Positions 1-7,694 of a stretch of DNA of 33,913 bases are shown here, one piece after another. Position 1 is the stretch's first letter, and the number at the start of each line of letters is the position of its first letter. Origin of the DNA: Melioribacteraceae bacterium (GTDB lineage Bacteria > Bacteroidota > Ignavibacteria > Ignavibacteriales > Melioribacteraceae); assembly GCA_023230485.1 (NCBI GenBank), contig JALNXG010000043.1:1-33913 (forward strand), in the 5' to 3' direction. Position numbers and translations under genes: made by a program. The notes under the pieces are model-generated. The model was not told the DNA's origin, searched no databases, and was given only the letters and a program-made list of their open reading frames with translations.

Positions 1-44
1 GATAAAGATATTAATAATGTGTACATATTTTTACTCCAAAATTG

Positions 45-118
45 TAGCGGGGGAGGGATTCGAACCCCCGACACATGGATTATGATTCCATTGCTCTAAC
101 CTGCTGAGCTACCCCGCC
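45..118 (-). tRNA. tRNA-Met type, anticodon CAT (elongator-like)
   Basis: The minus strand folds into a full cloverleaf of 74 nt: a 7-bp acceptor stem (GGCGGGG with CCCCGCT, first pair G-U), a D arm with GCTCAG...GAGC, an anticodon stem ATGGA/TCCAT around the loop ATCATAA (anticodon CAT), and a T arm with the TTCGAAT loop. The CCA tail is not encoded (CAA follows the discriminator A). The anticodon stem lacks the three G-C pairs of initiator tRNA, so this is elongator Met, or possibly the Ile tRNA whose CAT is modified to read ATA; sequence alone does not separate these two. Confidence 0.95.
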
Positions 119-142
119 AACTTTTATTAAAAACAGATTTTA

Positions 143-172
143 AATATAATGCCTAATGGGGTAATTAAGCAA
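143..172 (-). promoter_or_regulatory. possible sigma-70-like promoter of the tRNA gene
   Basis: On the minus strand TTGCTT (167-172) is followed after 17-18 nt by TTATAT/TATATT (143-149), about 25 nt before the tRNA 5' end. The region is AT-rich, so such hexamers arise easily by chance. Confidence 0.3.
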
Positions 173-202
173 GTAACTTTTGATTTAAAATTAAATGAAT
201 TA

Positions 203-1033
203 TTATAACTTTGCTTTTATATTTTTCTGATATTCCTCTCGATACATGCCGCTACCCGTTGATGTATAAGAACGAATCTCTATTCCCATTGCTTTTAAAC
301 GTTCGTTAGTTGTATTAATTCTAGCAATCGGATCCGGATGTGTCGATAAAAAAGTTTGTAAGCCACTGCTTGATGAAGATACTTTTCCATCATCTCTCAT
401 TTTTTCAAAAAAGAATTTTACTGCACCAGGATAATATTTAGTACTCATTAAATATTTGATCGAATATTCATCGCTCTCGTCTTCATTAGCCCTGCTATTA
501 GCAAGTAGGGAAAGTCCCGAAAACATATTGGCAACAATTTCGGCAATTTGAGATGGATTATTTCCTAATGCAAGATTGGCTAATATCGAAAGTCCATAAG
601 CATTAGTAATTCTTTGTGTAGAATGCCTTCTTTCTACGTGTCCTACTTCATGAGCTAATACACCTGCTAATGCCGCTTCGGAATCTAAGTACTTAAGAAT
701 TCCAGTATATATATATACATATCCGCCTGGGACGGCAAAAGCATTAAGTATTTCATCATTATCAATAATTTCTATTTGATATGAATAGGCATCAGATTTT
801 TTTACTTCCGGTGAATTAATGATGGGTTCAAAAATATTATTATTTATGTATGTTTTTAATGCCGGATTACCATGAAAAATTGGATATTCTTTAGGATTTT
901 CTCTGATTTCCTTATCAAACTGCATTCCCATTGACACTTCATCTGAATCATTAAAAAGGTTGATGCCTGAAGAGCATGCAAATACGAAAAGTGCAATTAA
1001 TGTTACAGGGAATAATTTATTTTTTTTAAACAT
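203..1033 (-). CDS. M48 family zinc metalloprotease lipoprotein
   Basis: Periplasmic peptidase of the M48 family (LoiP/BepA-like), expected to act in envelope protein quality control. The 276-residue protein begins with a lipoprotein signal (hydrophobic residues 7-19, lipobox FVFAC with Cys20). The zinc-binding catalytic motif HEVGH lies at residues 128-132, followed by ERRH. A downstream Glu in ANEDESDEYS is the likely third metal ligand. The C-terminal part has the usual THPDP(I/A)RI motif, here STHPDPIARIN. The start is set by GGAGG a few bases upstream of the ATG. It is 12 nt downstream of obg and is probably the last gene of the acidic protein-obg-protease operon. There are no TPR repeats, so it is closer to LoiP than BepA in architecture. 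Confidence 0.93.
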   Translation of the reverse strand: MFKKNKLFPVTLIALFVFACSSGINLFNDSDEVSMGMQFDKEIRENPKEYPIFHGNPALKTYINNNIFEPIINSPEVKKSDAYSYQIEIIDNDEILNAFAVPGGYVYIYTGILKYLDSEAALAGVLAHEVGHVERRHSTQRITNAYGLSILANLALGNNPSQIAEIVANMFSGLSLLANSRANEDESDEYSIKYLMSTKYYPGAVKFFFEKMRDDGKVSSSSSGLQTFLSTHPDPIARINTTNERLKAMGIEIRSYTSTGSGMYREEYQKNIKAKL

Positions 1034-1045
1034 TTAGCCTCCGAT

Positions 1046-2038
1046 TTAGTTTTCGTTTAATATTGCTTGCCACAAAAAATCCATAAGAGCATTTAGTCCA
1101 TCATTAGTTACAGCAGAGATTACAAATACTTCTCCTTTATAACCGGGAATTTTTTTCTTTTTAAGTTTTGTTATCTCTTCTTTAGTTAGAAGATCCGACT
1201 TAGTAAATGCCAATATTTTCCTTTTCTCGGCCAATAAATGAGAATAGGAATCTAATTCATTTACTAAGGTTTTAAAATCTTTTGCGTAATTTTCAGAATT
1301 AACATCAATCATAATTAAAAGAATTTTTGTTCTTTCAATATGCCGCAGGAATTTGAGTCCTAATCCTTTGCCCTGATGCGCACCTTCAATAATTCCGGGT
1401 ATGTCTGCAATAGTAAAACTATAAGCATCTTTATAGCGAACAATTCCCAGATTAGGTTCAAGTGTAGTAAAAGGATAATCCGCTATTTTTGGTCTTGCTG
1501 CCGAGACGTTCGAAATAAGAGTTGACTTACCGGCATTTGGAAATCCTACCAAACCAATATCAGCAATCAATTTCAATTCGAGAATTACTGTTCTTTCCTC
1601 ACCAGGCTTACCATCTTGTGCCCATCGTGGAGTTTGATTTGTAGAAGTAGCAAAATTACTATTACCTTTACCTCCCCTTCCACCCTTCGCAATAATAAAG
1701 GATGAATTTCGATCAACCAAATCACAAATCACTTCTTCTGTTTCTGCATCTTTTATAATAGTACCGACCGGTACCCTGATTGTAATATCTTCGCCATACT
1801 TTCCATCTTTCAATGAATTAGCACCTGCGGCACCATCTTGCGCAACATATTTCTTTTTATACTGAAAATCAAGAAGTGTAGTAAGATTGGTATCAGTAAC
1901 AAAAATTACGTCTCCACCCTTTCCACCATTGCCTCCGGAAGGTCCTCCCTTTGGTACAAACTTTTCTCTTCTAAAGGTAATAGCCCCATTTCCGCCATCA
2001 CCTGATTTTACATAAATTTTTGAATAATCTATAAACAT
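1046..2038 (-). CDS. obg: GTPase Obg/CgtA
   Basis: Essential ribosome-associated GTPase involved in 50S maturation and stress control. With the start chosen here it has 330 residues. The N-terminal glycine-rich Obg fold occupies about residues 1-158 (VKSGDGGNG, PSGGNGGKGGDV, KGGRGGKGN). The G domain follows with G1 GFPNAGKST, G2 around DYPFTTL, G3 DIPG, G4 TKSD and G5 SAV. The variable C-terminal OCT domain is absent, as in many non-Firmicute homologues. An upstream in-frame start at 2107 would add 23 residues, but it overlaps the preceding gene and lies before the conserved Obg N-terminus (MFIDYSKIYVKSGDGG). At 2038 the start follows the upstream stop codon after one base (TAA T ATG), which suggests translational coupling in place of a strong SD. 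Confidence 0.96.
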   Translation of the reverse strand: MFIDYSKIYVKSGDGGNGAITFRREKFVPKGGPSGGNGGKGGDVIFVTDTNLTTLLDFQYKKKYVAQDGAAGANSLKDGKYGEDITIRVPVGTIIKDAETEEVICDLVDRNSSFIIAKGGRGGKGNSNFATSTNQTPRWAQDGKPGEERTVILELKLIADIGLVGFPNAGKSTLISNVSAARPKIADYPFTTLEPNLGIVRYKDAYSFTIADIPGIIEGAHQGKGLGLKFLRHIERTKILLIMIDVNSENYAKDFKTLVNELDSYSHLLAEKRKILAFTKSDLLTKEEITKLKKKKIPGYKGEVFVISAVTNDGLNALMDFLWQAILNEN

Positions 2039-2039
2039 A

Positions 2040-3887
2040 TTAATCTGCTTTATTATAATATTCTGTAATAATTTCCCTAAACTGATTAGCTTCTTTGGAA
2101 TTAACATCAGAATAATGTTGTTTAATTTTCTCGTTTAGTACAAGCAATGCATCATCAATGTTCCGACACTTACATACATCTTCAATTGTGTTAGTAAATT
2201 CTTCTACATCATAATCAAAAATAACTTCAATGACTTTAGTCATATTTTTATGTTCAAGCAATTCGGCGATATCAATTTCTATATTCGATTCTACTTTATT
2301 TAATTCAGAAGGATTAAAGATTGAGTTTGGAATAACATTCTCTTCTTTCGGTTCATCTTCAGCGAGTTTATCCTCCGTAAGTTCATCTTCTTCTAATTCT
2401 TCCTCGTCCTGATCATATTCAGCTCTATCATTATCTACTTTAATTTCATCAGAGATATAATTACCAAGCTCATTTCTAAAGTCTTCCGGTAAGATATCTT
2501 CAATTTCATTTTCAAAATTACCGAAAACGGTATCATTAAAGGTGTCTTTAGCAGGCTCTTCTTCAGATTCAAACCCAAACTTTTGTTCATCTATATTAGT
2601 TTTAAACTCTTCTTCAATTACTTTATCTGGTTCAGTTTCTTTAGTTGCATCTCTAAACCTTTCATCAATATCTTCATCATAATTTACGGATTCCTCATCA
2701 GACTTTTCAGAGATTAGTTTCTCATTAGCCAAAGAATTAATTTTTTCTTCTGATTCATTTTCTTCTGATTCTTCATTGAGAATAGACAAATCAAAATCTT
2801 TTTTTATTTCATCATCTTCATAATTTTTTAAAATCTCCTCTTCATAAGAAAGCTGTTTCTCCACTACTTTTTCTTCTATCTCTTCTTTAATATCTAATTT
2901 AGGGTCTTCCAATAATTCTTTATTGATATTAAAATTGAGATTAAAATTAAGAGGCGGGTCATCATCTGAAATCCTTTCATCATAAGGTATACCCTCATCT
3001 TCACTAATCTTCTCTTCATCGGAAAGCATTTCGTCATTTGGTAAAAACTCATCAACCGATTCTATTGTTGATTCATCCTCTTCAACCATTTGTTCATCAA
3101 ATAAAGTAGCTTCTTGTTCATAAATTTTATACGGTTCAATTTCATCTAATAACTTTTTCAATTCAGGAATACTAACTTTACTAGATTCTTCCTTTGGAAA
3201 ATTTTCATCAATTTTATTTATGTGAACACCGAGTTCTTTCTCGCTCAAAAAATATTTAAAAGCCGTTATTGGTACTTTATTTTTCTGTATTTCTCCGATA
3301 TTAAAAAATTCACCCATTGCTTTGAGTGCATCATTAATTATTACATTTAAGTAGGTCTCTATACCAAGATGCTCAATTTTATTTGTGATTTGTGCAAATT
3401 CAACAGAGTTAATTGATAATAGCTTTTTAGTATCGATATAGGCAATTAAAATTTTATTTAGATATTTATAGTAGTAGATATAATTAAGTATCTGCTTAAC
3501 TTCAACGGCTGTCTTATGGTCGTAGTCATCAAATATAAATTTATTAAGAGTCCATTTTGGTCTTACCAAAAAATTAATTGTAAAAGAGATTGATCGAAGG
3601 ATAAGTTTAGAAATATAATCAAGAGAAAATCTCTTACTCTTTTTGATTTCATCATTTATCTTAATAAAAAGAGAATTAATATTTCCGCCCGAATAATCAA
3701 AGACGGAATTTTTGAGCAATTTTTGACGGTCATCAAAAATCAGGAAATCAATTTCGGCAGAAATATAATGAAGAATTGCCGGATGGATACCGGAATTTTG
3801 AAGTTCTTCGAAAGTAAAATAAGGTCCAAGCTTATTTACTTTGTTCAGATTAAAGTCGTATATAAATTTTATTTCCCTTTCAAACAT
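2040..3887 (-). CDS. large acidic protein of unknown function upstream of obg
   Basis: I do not recognise a family. The 615-residue product has three visible parts. Residues 1 to about 235 look folded, mixed alpha/hydrophobic, rich in Ile, Leu, Tyr and Lys, with no signal peptide or clear membrane helix. Residues about 235-530 are extremely rich in Glu and Asp with little hydrophobic content and read as disordered, with near-repeats such as SDEEKISEDEG. The last 75 residues or so (from EIDIAELLEH) look like a small helical domain containing one CKC. It is likely cytoplasmic. GTG at 3896 is an alternative start (three more residues); ATG at 3887 has AGGA directly before it, so neither start has an ideal SD. 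It is coupled to obg through TAATATG. The link to Obg or the ribosome is inferred from position only. Confidence 0.8.
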   Translation of the reverse strand: MFEREIKFIYDFNLNKVNKLGPYFTFEELQNSGIHPAILHYISAEIDFLIFDDRQKLLKNSVFDYSGGNINSLFIKINDEIKKSKRFSLDYISKLILRSISFTINFLVRPKWTLNKFIFDDYDHKTAVEVKQILNYIYYYKYLNKILIAYIDTKKLLSINSVEFAQITNKIEHLGIETYLNVIINDALKAMGEFFNIGEIQKNKVPITAFKYFLSEKELGVHINKIDENFPKEESSKVSIPELKKLLDEIEPYKIYEQEATLFDEQMVEEDESTIESVDEFLPNDEMLSDEEKISEDEGIPYDERISDDDPPLNFNLNFNINKELLEDPKLDIKEEIEEKVVEKQLSYEEEILKNYEDDEIKKDFDLSILNEESEENESEEKINSLANEKLISEKSDEESVNYDEDIDERFRDATKETEPDKVIEEEFKTNIDEQKFGFESEEEPAKDTFNDTVFGNFENEIEDILPEDFRNELGNYISDEIKVDNDRAEYDQDEEELEEDELTEDKLAEDEPKEENVIPNSIFNPSELNKVESNIEIDIAELLEHKNMTKVIEVIFDYDVEEFTNTIEDVCKCRNIDDALLVLNEKIKQHYSDVNSKEANQFREIITEYYNKAD

Positions 3888-3910
3888 TCCTAACACTTAA
3901 AAAATCTTTT

Positions 3911-3940
3911 AAAAAAGTCCTGATTTTGAAAACCAGGACT
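3911..3940 (-). terminator. Rho-independent terminator of sdhCAB
   Basis: Minus strand: AGTCCTG, an 11-nt loop, CAGGACT (7 perfect pairs), then TTTTT. It lies 27 nt after the sdhB stop. It is only about 25 nt before the next gene of the same strand (start 3887), so either read-through or a promoter overlapping the hairpin must serve that gene. Confidence 0.85.
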
Positions 3941-3967
3941 ATAATAATAAGAAAAAAAAGTGAGAAA

Positions 3968-4738
3968 TTAAGCTTCAATATTATCGGACTTCATATGAGC
4001 AAGGATAAATTCACGATTTAAGCGAGCAATATTCTTAACTGAAATTCCTTTTGGACATTCAGCTTCGCAAGCATAAGTATTAGAACAAGAGCCGAAACCA
4101 AGCTCATCCATAACTTTTACCATATTCTGAACCCGTCTGGTTCTTTCGGGTTGACCTTGTGGAAGAAGAGCTAATTGAGAAACTTTGGCACTTACAAAAA
4201 GCATTGCAGAAGCATTTTTACATGCTGCCACGCAAGCACCACAACCAATACATGCTGCTGCATCCATTGCAAGCGAAGAAACATCTTTTGAAATTGGCAT
4301 TGCATTTGCATCTGGAATTGAACCGGTATTAACTGAAATATAACCACCGGCAGCAATAATTTTATCCAAACCTGATCGTTCAACTATTAAATCTTTCATT
4401 ACCTGAAAAGCTTTCGCTCTAAAAGGCTCTACCCAAACTGTATCTCCATCCTTAAAATTCCGCATGTGAAGCTGACAAGTTGCAATTTTAGGAATCGGTC
4501 CATGAGGCTGTCCATTTATTACCAAACCGCAAGTACCGCAAATACCTTCGCGGCAATCACTTTCAAAAGCAATCGGCTCAAGATTTTTCATTTCTAAATC
4601 ATTATTTATTTCATCTAGCATTTCTAGGAAAGATGAATCTGGAGAGACCGATACTTTATAATCTACGAAGCTGCCAACAGAATTTGTAGATGGCTGACGC
4701 CAAACTTTTACGAGTAAATTTATTTTTATGTCCGTCAT
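3968..4738 (-). CDS. sdhB: succinate dehydrogenase/fumarate reductase iron-sulfur subunit
   Basis: Electron-transfer subunit of respiratory complex II (or a quinol:fumarate reductase), bound to the inner membrane face. The 256-residue protein carries all three cluster motifs: [2Fe-2S] cysteines 62, 67, 70 (CREGICGTC) and 88; [4Fe-4S] cysteines 163, 166, 169 (CIGCGAC); and C173, 218, 224 and 228 for the [3Fe-4S] cluster and the remaining 4Fe ligand (CSNTYACEAECPKG). Length and spacing fit the Bacteroidota/epsilonproteobacterial type. Its ATG overlaps the sdhA stop by one base (TAATG), indicating coupled translation. It is the last gene of sdhCAB. Direction of catalysis cannot be told from sequence. 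Confidence 0.97.
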   Translation of the reverse strand: MTDIKINLLVKVWRQPSTNSVGSFVDYKVSVSPDSSFLEMLDEINNDLEMKNLEPIAFESDCREGICGTCGLVINGQPHGPIPKIATCQLHMRNFKDGDTVWVEPFRAKAFQVMKDLIVERSGLDKIIAAGGYISVNTGSIPDANAMPISKDVSSLAMDAAACIGCGACVAACKNASAMLFVSAKVSQLALLPQGQPERTRRVQNMVKVMDELGFGSCSNTYACEAECPKGISVKNIARLNREFILAHMKSDNIEA

Positions 4739-6648
4739 TATTTATAACTCCTCGTAGCTAATTTTACATTTTCATAAATTAGAGGTTCTTTATTGAGTTC
4801 CCACGAGCCGAGATTCTTATATTCCCAAGCAGATACATAATCATAATCTTCATCATTTCTTAAAGCTTCCCCTTCCGGCGTTTGATATTCTTCACGGAAG
4901 TGACCGCCACATGATTCATTCCTCTCAAGTGCATCGCGAGCCATTAATTCGCCAAGTTCGAGATAATCGATTAATCTTCCTGCTCTCTCCAAACATTGGT
5001 TAATATCTTTATCCGAACCAACTACATTTACATCTTTCCAAAACTCAGCTCTTAAAGCAGCTATTTCTATAATTGCTTCTTGAAGTCCTTTTTCATTGCG
5101 ACCCATGCCCACTTTATTCCACATAATTCTACCGAGCTTTTTGTGGATATCATCGACTGTCTGCTTTCCTTTGATTGATAGAAGTTTTGCTATCAAGTCC
5201 TCATTTTCCTTTTTGACCAATTCAAATGCCGGATGCTCTAAAGATTCTTGTTTCGGTTTTGCAGATGCTAAATAGTCTCCAATTGTATAAGGAGCAACGA
5301 AATAACCATCAGCAAGACCTTGCATTAAAGCAGAAGCACCCAAACGGTTAGCTCCATGATCGGAAAAATTTGCTTCACCGAGGACAAATAGACCGGGTAT
5401 CGTACTCATTAAATTATAATCAACCCAAAGACCACCCATAGTATAATGTGGAGCAGGATAAATTTTCATCGGAACAGTATATGGATTCTCTCCTGTAATA
5501 GTTTCATAAATCTCAAAAAGATTGCCATAACGTTCTTCAATAACATGTTTACCGAGACGATTAATAGCATCTTTAAAATCGAGATAAACCGCCTCACCAC
5601 CTTTTACGCCACGACCCTCATCTACAACTTCTTTAGCACTACGAGATGAAATATCGCGCGGAGAAAGATTCCCGAATGAAGGATATTTTCTTTCTAAATA
5701 ATAATCTCTTTCTTCTTCGGGAATATCATTTGGCTCACGCATATCTTTTTTAAATTTCGAGACCCAAATTCTGCCATCGTTTCTTAGGCTTTCGCTCATT
5801 AGAGTAAGCTTAGATTGCCCTTCGCCATGTATAGGCAAACAAGTAGGATGTATTTGAGTAAAGGAAGGATTAGCAAAGAAAGCACCTTTTTTATGTGCGC
5901 GCCATATTGCAGTAGTATTGCAATTCATCGCATTTGTAGAAAGGAAAAATACATTTGCATATCCACCTGTAGCAAGTACCACAGCATGTGCAGAATATTT
6001 TTCAATTTCGCCGGAAATCATATTTCTAACGACAATACCTTTTGCCTGACCATCGATAGTTACTAAGTCAATCATTTCTCTTCTATTAAATAGCTCTACA
6101 TTGCCGAGATGAACTTGGCGCATTAAAGCAGAATATGCTCCGAGAAGGAGTTGCTGACCGGTCTGACCGCGGGCGTAAAAAGTTCTAGAGACTTGAGCCC
6201 CGCCGAATGAACGGTTATCAAGCATTCCACCATATTCACGGGCAAAAGGAACACCTTGAGCTACACATTGATCTATAATACTATTACTTACTTCGGCTAG
6301 ACGATACACATTAGCTTCGCGTGCTCTAAAATCTCCACCTTTAATAGTATCATAGAAAAGACGATAAACCGAATCACCATCATTCTGATAATTTTTAGCC
6401 GCATTAATTCCCCCTTGCGCTGCAATGCTATGCGCTCGGCGTGGGCTATCGTGGTAGGTAAAAACTTTTACTTTATATCCAAGTTCGCCTAATGAAGCAG
6501 CCGCCGAAGCACCAGCCAATCCGGAGCCAACTATTATAATATCATATTTTCTTTTATTTGCCGGATTTACAAGTTTCATATTAAACTTGTGATTAGTCCA
6601 TTTATCTTGTAATGGACCAGCCGGGATTTTGGAATCTAATTTTGCCAT
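4738..6648 (-). CDS. sdhA: succinate dehydrogenase/fumarate reductase flavoprotein subunit
   Basis: Catalytic FAD subunit interconverting succinate and fumarate. In 636 residues it shows the FAD dinucleotide fold IIVGSGLAGASAA (about 38-50), the covalent FAD attachment region RRAHSIAAQGG with the expected histidine at residue 73, the substrate region HPTCLP, and the FAD-binding RLGASALMQGLADG near the C-terminal third. The extended N-terminus (about 35 residues before the FAD motif) and the C-terminal region after the helical domain match the B-type SdhA of Bacteroidota. It is coupled by one-base TAATG overlaps to both sdhC upstream and sdhB downstream, so the three subunits are made together. 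Confidence 0.97.
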   Translation of the reverse strand: MAKLDSKIPAGPLQDKWTNHKFNMKLVNPANKRKYDIIIVGSGLAGASAAASLGELGYKVKVFTYHDSPRRAHSIAAQGGINAAKNYQNDGDSVYRLFYDTIKGGDFRAREANVYRLAEVSNSIIDQCVAQGVPFAREYGGMLDNRSFGGAQVSRTFYARGQTGQQLLLGAYSALMRQVHLGNVELFNRREMIDLVTIDGQAKGIVVRNMISGEIEKYSAHAVVLATGGYANVFFLSTNAMNCNTTAIWRAHKKGAFFANPSFTQIHPTCLPIHGEGQSKLTLMSESLRNDGRIWVSKFKKDMREPNDIPEEERDYYLERKYPSFGNLSPRDISSRSAKEVVDEGRGVKGGEAVYLDFKDAINRLGKHVIEERYGNLFEIYETITGENPYTVPMKIYPAPHYTMGGLWVDYNLMSTIPGLFVLGEANFSDHGANRLGASALMQGLADGYFVAPYTIGDYLASAKPKQESLEHPAFELVKKENEDLIAKLLSIKGKQTVDDIHKKLGRIMWNKVGMGRNEKGLQEAIIEIAALRAEFWKDVNVVGSDKDINQCLERAGRLIDYLELGELMARDALERNESCGGHFREEYQTPEGEALRNDEDYDYVSAWEYKNLGSWELNKEPLIYENVKLATRSYK

Positions 6649-7310
6649 TAGTTACCTCCAATAAGTAAAAAGTAGATTGGAATCGAAGAAAAAGCCACTG
6701 CCATAAGTACCGAATATAGAAATCCCAAAGTTGTTATCAATGGGAAATACTTTTTATTATTCCATCCGAAAGTCTGAAATGCACTCTGGAAACCATGATT
6801 CAAGTGAAAACCCAATGTTATCATAGCTATTATGTAGAATATCGCGTAGTAAACATTTGAAAACATATCCGCAGTAAATTCATAATAAGTATGTGTTTGA
6901 TGCAAATCAGAAAAATTGAAAGCACTCCAAAAAGTACTAAGATGGATTACCAAGAAGATAAAGATTATGCTTCCGGTCTGAATCATTGTTCTTGATAGCA
7001 AGGAAGAATTTTTTGAAGATCCATTCACTGCATAAGGAGTTGGTCTTGCTATTTTATTTTCATACCAAAGACGTACGCCATTGAAAATATGGAAAATGAA
7101 AATTAATGCAAGTATTACTTCGATTACCCTAACGAAAGGTTTGATTGAATCAAGACTTTTTACAACTGTATTAAAAGTTGTCGGTCCGGCAAACAAAGTT
7201 AAATTATTTGCCAAGTGAACCAATAAGAAAAGAATTAAAGAGATACCGGTGATAGCCATAATGACTTTTTTACCGATAGAAGAATTTAAGCTTCTGAAGA
7301 GCCAATTCAT
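6648..7310 (-). CDS. sdhC: succinate dehydrogenase cytochrome b subunit
   Basis: Membrane anchor of complex II that binds heme b and the quinone. The 220 residues contain five hydrophobic helices (about 16-40, 57-80, 108-130, 150-172, 190-216). Candidate heme ligands sit inside helices: His32 (LVHLANN), His74 (FHIFNGVR), His123 (VIHLSTFW) and His169/His172 (GFHLNHG). One fused five-helix subunit without a separate sdhD is the Bacillus/Bacteroidota/Wolinella type. The start is supported by GGAGG upstream of the ATG. It is the first gene of sdhCAB and is divergent from the riboswitch-btuB unit, with their promoters in 7311-7449. Confidence 0.95.
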   Translation of the reverse strand: MNWLFRSLNSSIGKKVIMAITGISLILFLLVHLANNLTLFAGPTTFNTVVKSLDSIKPFVRVIEVILALIFIFHIFNGVRLWYENKIARPTPYAVNGSSKNSSLLSRTMIQTGSIIFIFLVIHLSTFWSAFNFSDLHQTHTYYEFTADMFSNVYYAIFYIIAMITLGFHLNHGFQSAFQTFGWNNKKYFPLITTLGFLYSVLMAVAFSSIPIYFLLIGGN

Positions 7311-7449
7311 TAATATCCTCCAGTGATGCTTTATTAAATTTATTTAGAGATACGAATGGTAAAATAAGAGTATTGAAAATAAATTCAAAGCGTAATTAAC
7401 ACTTGTTTGAAAACAATTCGATGATTAGATTTAAAAGGTAAAAAATAAC
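7311..7449. other. divergent intergenic region (sdhC promoter / riboswitch leader promoter)
   Basis: No gene is seen here. It must hold promoters in both directions because both flanking units read outward. On the plus strand TAGATTTA at about 7425-7432 resembles the Bacteroidota -7 element TAnnTTTG, with CTTG/TTTG sequences upstream near 7403-7408, but the spacing is not decisive. No convincing -35/-10 pair was found for sdhC. Confidence 0.4.
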
Positions 7450-7607
7450 GTATTAAGTGAATAACAACTTAATAGGGAAATCCGGTGAAAAACCGGTGCT
7501 GCCCCGCAACTGTAAGGGATTTTATAAGCTTATGACAATATAACCACTGTTTAATAAAAACGGGAAGGTGTCATAAAGTATCCCAAGCCAGGAGACCTGC
7601 TTAATAC
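7450..7607 (+). promoter_or_regulatory. cobalamin (B12) riboswitch aptamer
   Basis: Matches the cobalamin element step by step: AGGGAAAtccGGTGAAA, then GCTGCCCCGCAACTGTAA, CCACTG, GGGAAGGTGTCA, and the B12-box-like core AGCCAGGAGACCTGC. The closing P1 stem is an 8-bp perfect pairing of GTATTAAG (7450-7457) with CTTAATAC (7600-7607). It sits directly before a TonB-dependent receptor gene, the classic context. Binding of adenosyl- or another cobalamin would reduce expression of the receptor. Confidence 0.95.
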
Positions 7608-7621
7608 AATCAATTAATAGC

Positions 7622-7694
7622 CTTCGTGGGAGAGGTTTATATTAAGGATTATCCTTCCCCCCGAAGTTACAACTTTCTAAAAGGAGTAACTTCT
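7622..7694 (+). promoter_or_regulatory. riboswitch expression platform with competing hairpins over the SD
   Basis: Two mutually exclusive hairpins are visible. Hairpin A pairs CTTCG plus a GGG..GAGG arm (7622-7635) with CCTTCCCC plus CGAAG (7653-7666), with two mismatches. Hairpin B pairs GAAGTTAC (7663-7670) perfectly with GTAACTTC (7686-7693), placing the SD AAGGAG (7681-7686) in its loop and stem base and ending one base before the ATG at 7695. Both use GAAG at 7663-7666. There is no U-run, so control is most likely translational. Confidence 0.6.

Noticed and set aside
2039..2107. Longer obg start
   Set aside because: It would overlap the upstream gene by 68 nt and adds residues before the conserved Obg N-terminus.
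2230..2412. Plus-strand frame encoding a Ser-rich 60-residue product
   Set aside because: It is the antisense of the Glu/Asp-rich codons of the acidic protein; composition alone explains it.
7626..7694. Upstream extension of the btuB-like gene from GTG
   Set aside because: It runs through the riboswitch expression platform, and the signal peptide with a good SD begins at 7695.
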